Positions 57,201 through 64,000 of a stretch of 64,000 nt of DNA are shown one piece after another (position 1 is the stretch's first letter; every line of letters starts with the position of its first letter). Where the stretch lies: NCBI GenBank assembly GCA_963281255.1, contig OY725504.1, forward strand, positions 1 through 64,000. The letters are read 5' to 3'. Below the pieces are notes generated by a model, which was not told the DNA's origin, made no database searches, and saw only the letters and a list, made by a program, of their open reading frames with translations. The stretch comes from Aphrocallistes beatrix (taxonomy: Eukaryota > Porifera > Hexactinellida > Sceptrulophora > Aphrocallistidae). A program made the translations under genes and the position numbers.

Positions 57201-58898
57201 GCCGTTACCAATATTCATCTAATTGCCTATTCTAATCTAATCTAATTCTCATTATAATACTTTTCATTTATATTACGAAAATCATACTACTAAATAAATT
57301 GAGTGGCGGAACTTTCGTCTCCTGAAATGCCCCTTACGCACTTACTGATTTCTCAATCAAAATGCCTCATTTTCACCTTTTTTTCAAACATATTCCACTC
57401 CAAAAGCCTCACTTTCCGTTCCTTACATATTAGTGCCCGTTTATTTAGTCTCTAATGAGACGAAAATTCCGGGGACGAAAGTTCCGCTTACCGTTGATCA
57501 AATGCAAACCTTCAAATTCGATCAATTGCAACGTCCTCGGGAAAACTTCCTCGAGATAGGTCAGTGGGCATTCTTGACTCTCTACGGTTGTTTGGAGCAG
57601 GTGTACAGTCTCCGGGGTGAACGACGGAAAATGAATTTTGTAATATTCTTATGCAATTATTTTTCTTGTTAGCCAACATATTAACACTTTTGTTTGGATA
57701 GTTGCACAATTTCGTAAACATTATTTATTTTAGAAATAAATCTGCACAAATGTTGTGAGGTTCTGTCCGTAATATTTGTAAGTTTATCGTTACTTCGAGG
57801 AAGGTATTAGTCCCCACAACTCAGAAAACTTTATGCAAAATTAAATTGCAATTTTGGCTCAAAGTTTGTGTATACATTCAAGGAGAATAACATTCTCATA
57901 ATCATGCTTTGTTGTCACGCAAATACACACAACACTTGCGAGGGTAGAATGTGATACCAGAGCTTTCGTCTCAACTCTATCAGCACTGGTAGAAAAGCTA
58001 CGGAGAATCCTGGTTTACGGTTAAGCATTACTCAATTGTTTTGGAAAGCTTTTATTAGATAAACTTTTGTACAATTTACTATTTAAATTTCCCCTGGTCG
58101 AATGCTTCGCTGTAGCAGCCTGTTTCCTGGGATTCTCTGCTTCCTCAGAAACAGCTTTCACTGTGATGGATTCTAATAATAGAATTTATATTAATAGAAC
58201 TATCACTACTACTTTCTATTTGTGATCTTACTTACAATTTCAGTTCGCTTCTTCTCCATAGTATTATGTTTCTGTTCCATTTGTGCCACTTTCAATTCTT
58301 TCTCGTTAGTTCAAGTTTCACGTTATCAATTCCGTAACTGAACTCTCCTGAGGTGCTAGTTCCAATTTCAAGTTCAGACCAGTGTCCCATGTCCTCCATA
58401 GTTAGACCATGAATATATCTCTACGCCACAGCCACTCGACAGTCTCCGTACGTTGAACCTCTTCAATTGAGGTTTAATTAGATTGTACTATCAGAATGCT
58501 ATAATCATAATACATGTTAGAACGTCTGTGTCGCAACCTCGGGGCATTTTCTCCGTCAAAACAATGATGTTCTGTTGCAAAGCAATCTCTGTTTCCCTTA
58601 TTTACATTAGCCTTATTTTCTAGTCTATTAATTAATAGGTTGTACACATCCTCTCCGAGTTGATTGTCCCTTTCACTTCCTCTGAGTTAATATTATCAAG
58701 CACTTTCTATCCACCATCTTGCACATCATGTTGCTACCATTGCGCCATCTGCGGAGGCGAATCTGCTGCTGTGTCTGCAGTAGGAAGTTACGCATGCATT
58801 AATATTATCTGTAAATATTATCTAACGCAACAGAATCAGTTAAACTTTCGATTGGAACGTAATCAACACTTCCCTAGCAACCATTTGGTTAGATAAGT
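54254..58898. other. 4.6-kb AT-rich region without a recognisable gene
   Basis: I see a GC-rich patch at about 54840-54930 (CAGCTGGGGGGTCTGGGGGT), probably a dispersed repeat, and the nested inverted repeats at 57103-57545. Open frames here are short and AT-driven; no RNA gene was recognised. Confidence 0.5.
57103..57545. mobile_element. Nested inverted-repeat element
   Basis: Outer arms: 57103-57174 (TTGCAATTGATCGAA and related words) and 57492-57545, its imperfect inverse. Inner arms: GCGGAACTTTCGTC at 57306-57319 and GACGAAAGTTCCGC at 57474-57487. It looks like one foldback element inserted in another, or a two-tier palindromic MITE. Confidence 0.65.
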
Positions 58899-61088
58899 AT
58901 GGCAACCCGCCAAGAAACGAACTTCCCCCCTCCCCCTCCTCCCCTGGAGCCGTGGAAGGAGTTCCTGGTCCGGATGGGGAGACACGCCCTGGAGAACACA
59001 CAGGTACATGCCCTTATATGGTTATAATGGAGCCGAAAAATTACCGAAATCCAAACCCTGGACAAGCCTAGACATAAATCCGTTATTACCATATAAGGAC
59101 ATTAAACTGTCTACAGGCGACCCCTGACGAGTTCCTGCAGCAGATAGATGGGACACCGGACAGCCCCCTCATCCCGCTCCACTCCCTGCGGACACTCCTC
59201 TCTAATAATAAGCAGACATTCCTTCCCACCAGTCTGGTTGTCGGCGTGGTCGCCCGGAAGTTCCACCCTCGTTTCTGGGAGAAAGGGCCCACGAGCGGCT
59301 GCTGCTTCTCCCTCTGGCTCCGCGATGCCACTGACCTCGTGCGCGTCACGTTCTGGGACGCAGCGGCGCACATGCACTACGAGAAGGCGGAAGAGGGCCG
59401 CCTGCTGAGCATCAGCGCATTCAGACTGAAGCCGCTCTACACACACGAGAAGATGTCCCAGTTCGAAGTGGAGCGGCTCTCTCCCGTCGAGATAAGTTTG
59501 AGTAAGTAACGCAACCTCCTACACTGCTAGTAGGTGACAAAGTGTCCTATAGGTGGTCCCAGCGGCCCCGTGAGGGCCATCAAGGTGAGCAGGGTGCTGG
59601 CGATAGACACACACAAGGTTTGGAATTGTGACGTAGGTCCTGACCTGTCGAACTTGAGAGGTTTCCTGAGGCCTCTCCTCAACTTCGAGTTCGGACCGGA
59701 GACTCTGAAGACTCTTGCGGACAGACCAATCAGTTTGGAGTTCCGGCGCTCCATCAGTGCGCGGATTATCTACAAAGTAAGCTCCGCAGAGAATCGAGAT
59801 TGATTGGGTGTTAGAGTGGGGGGGGGGGGCGGGTATGAGCTAGAGTTCCATTGGGTAATATCTGCACTGACAAAGCATTGATAAGTTTAGTTAGAGAGAA
59901 GTTGAACAGTGCAGATTGCCAATATTAGTCTTCAGTTTCGTTTTTACTCAAATTATTCGCCTAAGATTTCAGTTACACAATCTTATAGAGATGACATGGG
60001 AGAGCATCTCTGGGCTGTACTCTGTACTCACAGAGCCGTAGCCACCGGTTCGGTTGGTCCGGTTTCAACCTAACCACTTTTGGACCAATTTAGCCTCAAA
60101 AAGTACCATTTTTTAGTCCCAACCGAACCGGACCACTTCACACCTGATTCCTACGGCCTTGGAATTAGACTAACCATAACCATTCACTCTTCGTATACTC
60201 AATTTACGAGTATTTGTATGGAAAATGTTGAGTGAGAGAACTGAATCTATTTTTGTCTCAGAGTGCCATTCGAGAGACGAATTCAGTGTACGGAGAAGTT
60301 CCGTGTGTGTGGCTGGCCCTCCACGACGGGTCCCTGGAGGGGAGGGAGACGGGGTCTGGGAGGAAGGAGTACATCTGGCTGTTCCTGACCTTCAACCTCC
60401 AGCCCGACCTCCTGGAACAGCTGTCTCCCAATCAGCTGATCGTAGTGACACACATCGCGTCTCTCTATCTGTTCCACGACGAGTGGACTGAGTTCCTGGA
60501 GTGGAGACTCATCTGCCACTCGACCGCCAGCACACAGGTACTGACTATACGAACGAACGAACGAACGAACGAACGAACGAATAAACGAATAAATGAATGA
60601 ACGAATGAATGAATGAACGAACGAACGAACGAACAAACGAACGAACGAACGAACGAATGAATGAGTGAATGAGTGAACAATAACTGATGCATTTATACTA
60701 GTATTTCATATCCTCACTTAGGAGTTATTTTCTGATCAAAATGCCAATTTCAATTTTCAATTTCCTTATTCCAACACAACTCTCCATTGAGCATTCTACC
60801 CTTGCGGTAGTGATTACAGTCCAGTTATATTCCTAGACGCTGAGTTCGTTGAGATTAGAAAGGTGACACATTCCAATCCCCCAGGTCCACATCGTGGCAG
60901 AGGAGCCTGACTCCAGTGTGTGGCATTACATCCGTTCTGTGTCGGAGAAGAAGGACTCCGTGGTGTCCTCGTATGCCAAGGGACTCTCCCGCTCATTCGG
61001 AGATGTCCCCCCAGAGATTTCACACCTCTCCAATACCGAGACACTCTTCAAACTCGGCAGATTCGAGTGCGAATACAGACACAGTTGA
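58899..61088 (+). CDS. Probable OB-fold protein, RPA70/RADX-like (function uncertain)
   Basis: Five exons (58899-59003, 59117-59501, 59553-59776, 60262-60537, 60885-61088) join in frame to 397 residues. After a Pro-rich start, residues about 70-165 (SLVVGVVARKFHPRFW, then CCFSLWLRDATDLVRVTFWD, then GRLLSISAFRLKP) have the strand order and FSLWLRDATDxxRVTFWD pattern of RPA70-type single-strand DNA-binding OB folds. A second, more diverged block in exon 4 (EYIWLFLTFNLQP, LIVVTHIASLYLF) may be another OB fold. RADX or another RPA-like genome-maintenance protein is the best guess. I cannot place the family with certainty. Confidence 0.55.
60034..60160. mobile_element. Inverted-repeat relic in intron 3 of the OB-fold gene
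   Basis: GCCGTAG at the left matches CTACGGC at the right, and CGGTTCGGTTGGTCCGG is mirrored by AACCGAACCGGACCAC. It is a short non-coding palindromic element; no target duplication is defined. Confidence 0.6.
60551..60680. repeat. (GAAC)n/(GAAT)n tetranucleotide repeat in intron 4 of the OB-fold gene
   Basis: About 30 units of GAAC, with GAAT, AAAT and GAGT variants, begin 13 bases after the donor site. Confidence 0.93.
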
Positions 61089-61579
61089 TTTGTCTATTCA
61101 TTCTCAATTCTCACTTAAATCATTTCAGTTTAAAATTTGAAGTTTAAAATTGTTATTTTTCCATTACTCTTGGGGGGTCCTGCGCATCGTTAATGTCTCC
61201 GTGGAAGAGTAGCGAAATATCTCCGTCCGCACTTTTTAATCATTCGAATGGATGCATTTATTAAAACGTCTCTTGTCTATAATCACAATTTATTCCATTA
61301 ATTAACAGCTGTGCTGTTCAACATTGGTTTCCTGTACGCTGGGTGAACTCCAGTGCGTGCCAAGATATCATAAGGCAGTGAGTAATGCCAGGAATCTTCA
61401 TCCATGCAAACCTAGCTTAGTTGCTCTCGTCCAATCCAGTGGCGTGATTGGAAGCACAAAACCTGTTAAGTAATCATGTCTCAGGCTATCATAATGTCTG
61501 ACCACCTAGCTCCCTACCACTACCACTGCCACTACCACTACCACATCTCACTGCATAAGACAGAGCTAGGTCTTAGGCG
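61089..61579. other. Intergenic spacer
   Basis: No gene. A small CACTACCACTAC run lies at 61515-61545, and a possible TATA-like word is absent near the next start. Confidence 0.5.
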
Positions 61580-63729
61580 ATGTCAGCTGTGAGGAGCTTA
61601 CCACGCTTCCAGCATGCGCTCCACCTTACATGTCTCGCGTATAAAATATCTTTCAAGTCCGCTCTAGCTCCAAACTCTATTCTGATTCTGATGGCAAGCA
61701 CTCCTGAGCAAACCAAGCGCCTCGAGATGGGAGAGGTCGAGGCGCGACGTGTGTGGGCAGCGGCCGACTGTGTCTGCTTCGACGTGGACTCCACCGTCTG
61801 CCAGGACGAGGGCCTGGACGAGCTGGCGGAGTTCTGCGGGGTCGGGGAAAAGGTCAAGCAATGGACCAAGAAAGGTGAGTAAGATTCTAATCTCATTTCT
61901 ATCACAGCTCGGATCACTACATTCCTACGTCTGGTCAGGTTGCCACGTCCCGGCTCTAGCTGAAGTAGTAATATTCCTTGCTTTCTTCCTAACTTCTTCC
62001 TTTCCCTTTCAAGTTCGTTCTCAGTAAAGTTTGTAAGATTGCATGCGAGCAGTTTGGGATATAATTTCCAGAATTTATTTGATAGAAAGTTCATTGGAAT
62101 GATACCACAAATCTTTTCTATCTAATCTTACGCAATTTTTCAAAGCAATTGAAATCTGATCGGATTTATTTACCAATTGTTTATCCTGAAAATGACGTAA
62201 ACAAAATTATCGCGTGGTAGGTCTAAGCATCACATTCGCAAGCTTTTGTTCTGAAATTCTCCTTTGCTTGCACAATAACAACAAACATCCACCTCCAGCA
62301 TGTGATGGCATAACTTGCTTCATTAGACCATAGATGGATCAGGGCATTCTTATCACGTGTTTGGTTTCTAGGTAATTAACCTAAGCAGAATTGTGTTTTA
62401 CTTACCTAACTGTTGTGTAGAAATGGAAGTTTTCTCCCTACCGAGTTTCTATGTATTTTTGTGAGTTATTCTTGTCCAGGAAATCCTAAATTAGGGCAGG
62501 GGTATTCCTGTCCAGGATTTCCCTGATTGGTCAATTCTGTTCGAATAGAAAGTAACATTTGCACATGGATACAAACTCCAACCTCGGAATGTGGGAGTTT
62601 GAATGGCTGCATACTTTCACTTTGCTTAGCAACCCTTTGAGTCCGACATCTGTAATTAATGCCCACATCCTAGCAACACATTCGATAGCTTGGCATTCCA
62701 TTTTAATTAATTTAACAGCAAATAATTCCTTTCAAGTATGGAGCATCAATAAGCCACGATATCTGAGATGATTGTTAACTCAATTAGTAATTTGCTACGA
62801 GACTAGCACTCAGTTATGAACTTGTAATTATTAATGATATTAAAATGACAAAGTTTCCCTTGTACCCTTGAGCTATTAGCTCTGTGGCATAGCACTACAT
62901 TGTTGAAGCTGTTTTATTTTAATTCACTGAGCGTAGAAGCCTCTGAGATATTTGAGAATTTTCCTGTGTGCAATGCACAGAATTGACCAATAGTTCAAAC
63001 CTGTAATATCAGAGAGACAGCAGCTATGAGAACCGAATCCAATACTCTCCCATTCCCTAGCACAGTGGTTCTCAGCCGGGGTGCTAGGGACGATTCTGGG
63101 GGGTGCGAGAAAGTATAGCCACTTGATTAATATTTACTAAGTAATAACAAATTTGTTCTATTTTGCCTACTCAATGAAGTGCATTGTTTAGCTTTAGCAC
63201 ATTTATTGTATTCTTGGAAGTGCTTTTTCAAAATACTAATATAATGTGTAAATCAATGCATTTTATTGAATAGGCGTAATAACGCTACCTTTATTAAAAA
63301 GGGGTGCGAGATTTGATTTCGAAAGCTGAAGGGATGCGGAAGTCTAAAAAGGTTAAGAAACACTGCCCTAGCATTATCTATGAGACCATTGGGGTTAAGA
63401 TCAGAAGTACGGTACCTGGATACGTTAGGGGTACTAAGGCATGCTTCTCCTCTCTACAGGAATGACGGGGTCGATCGGGTTCAGAGAGAGCCTGAGCACC
63501 AGACTCAAGATGATCCAGCCCTCCCTGAAGTCCCTCCAGGACTTCCTCAGCTCACACCCGATACGCCTGACGCCTGGCATTCAGGAGCTGGTGTCCACTC
63601 TGCATTCCAAAGGCGTCGATGTGTATCTAGTGTCGGGTGGGTTCAAGGAAATCATTGGTCCTGCGGCCAAACAGCTCGGAATCCCACCGGAACGGATTTT
63701 TGCGAACTCTCTCATGTTTGATAAGGCCG
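61580..63729 (+). CDS. PSPH: Phosphoserine phosphatase, 5' two exons (gene continues past the window)
   Basis: Exon 1 is 61580-61874 and exon 2 is 63460-63729, ending on a partial codon before GTTAGT; later exons lie beyond 64000. CFDVDSTVCQDEGLDELA carries the HAD motif I nucleophile pair (DxDST). GMTGSIGFRESLSTRL is the cap region, and YLVSGGFKEII holds the SGGF Ser of motif II. The enzyme makes L-serine from phosphoserine in the last step of serine synthesis. ATG 61691 gives an N-terminus like the human protein. The upstream in-frame ATG 61580 would add 37 basic/hydrophobic residues resembling a mitochondrial targeting peptide. Intron 1 contains a hAT MITE. Confidence 0.93.
63063..63365. 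mobile_element. hAT-type MITE with perfect 8-bp target duplication
   Basis: It starts CAGTGGTTCTCAGCC and ends GGTTAAGAAACACTG, imperfect inverted ends of hAT type. CCCTAGCA flanks it exactly at 63055-63062 and 63366-63373. GGGGTGCGAGA words occur near both ends. Non-coding, inside PSPH intron 1. Confidence 0.95.
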
Positions 63730-64000
63730 GTTAGTTTGTTGTTATTTCTATTTACAAAGTATGCATTTATTTCTACCGAAACCAAAGCACAAAACCTAGA
63801 GTATTCATTCCACTTTCTAAGACCATGGATAATAGGACTGTTGCGTGGTATTTTGAAATATATCGTAGTATTCTGAGATTTTGTTTCGCTTACTCAAATG
63901 GCCTTGTGATTCAATCGGTTTCATCGTAACTTGATAACCACTGCCACCAAATTGTGGCATATGACACAATTGGCGCATGCATTTGTCCGAATTGCGTCAA
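63730..64000 (+). other. Start of PSPH intron 2
   Basis: AT-rich sequence after the donor at 63730; I see no further exon before the window edge. Confidence 0.6.

Noticed and set aside
59586-59620. A mini-intron in exon 3 of the OB-fold gene (AAG|GTGAGC to AAG|GTTTGG)
   Set aside because: Too short, and the frame stays open through it with plausible protein; RNA data would be needed to reopen this.
1-64000. tRNA or other structured RNA genes
   Set aside because: I looked for T-arm and box-B-like words on both strands and found none in a convincing cloverleaf context; a covariance-model scan would settle it.

Overview
This window is nuclear DNA from a multicellular animal. Protein-coding genes are GC-rich and mostly split by short introns with GT-AG ends, while intergenic DNA is AT-rich and crowded with small DNA-transposon relics. 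Recognisable genes include a G12/13-type G-alpha, Maf-type bZIP factors, a MORC ATPase with a CW finger, tetraspanins, the dynactin subunit Arp10/Arp11, TXNL4A, UBL5, riboflavin kinase and phosphoserine phosphatase. Compact spacing, short leaders and divergent family members would fit an early-branching animal such as a sponge, but the phylum is inference and weakly supported.

Layout. 1-10491 is a satellite of 66 head-to-tail copies of a 159-bp unit. 10492-17250 is gene-poor repeat land: a foldback element, a coding relic, three unrelated minisatellites (33, 24 and 34 bp) and imperfect long direct repeats. 17256-36618 and 36869-37309 form a dense gene block. On + it carries a PH-domain/Arp10 fusion, MORC, G-alpha, a sulfatase, an NDUFA11-like gene, UBL5 and TXNL4A. 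On - it carries three tandem tetraspanins and riboflavin kinase. 38691-54253 is a block of intronless genes: four Maf-like bZIP paralogues around one 1263-residue protein made of ten Cys-rich modules. 54254-58898 has no recognisable gene. 58899-61088 is an OB-fold-like gene, and phosphoserine phosphatase begins at 61580 and runs off the right edge.

Most genes are unrelated housekeeping or signalling functions. Two groups look locally evolved: the tetraspanin trio, with identical intron phases, and the Maf cluster, with the same TATAAATA box before each member. The strongest novel items are the PH-Arp10 fusion (both domains share one exon), the ten-module zinc-ribbon-like protein, and the Maf paralogues, whose N-terminal halves are far more alike than their DNA-binding halves.
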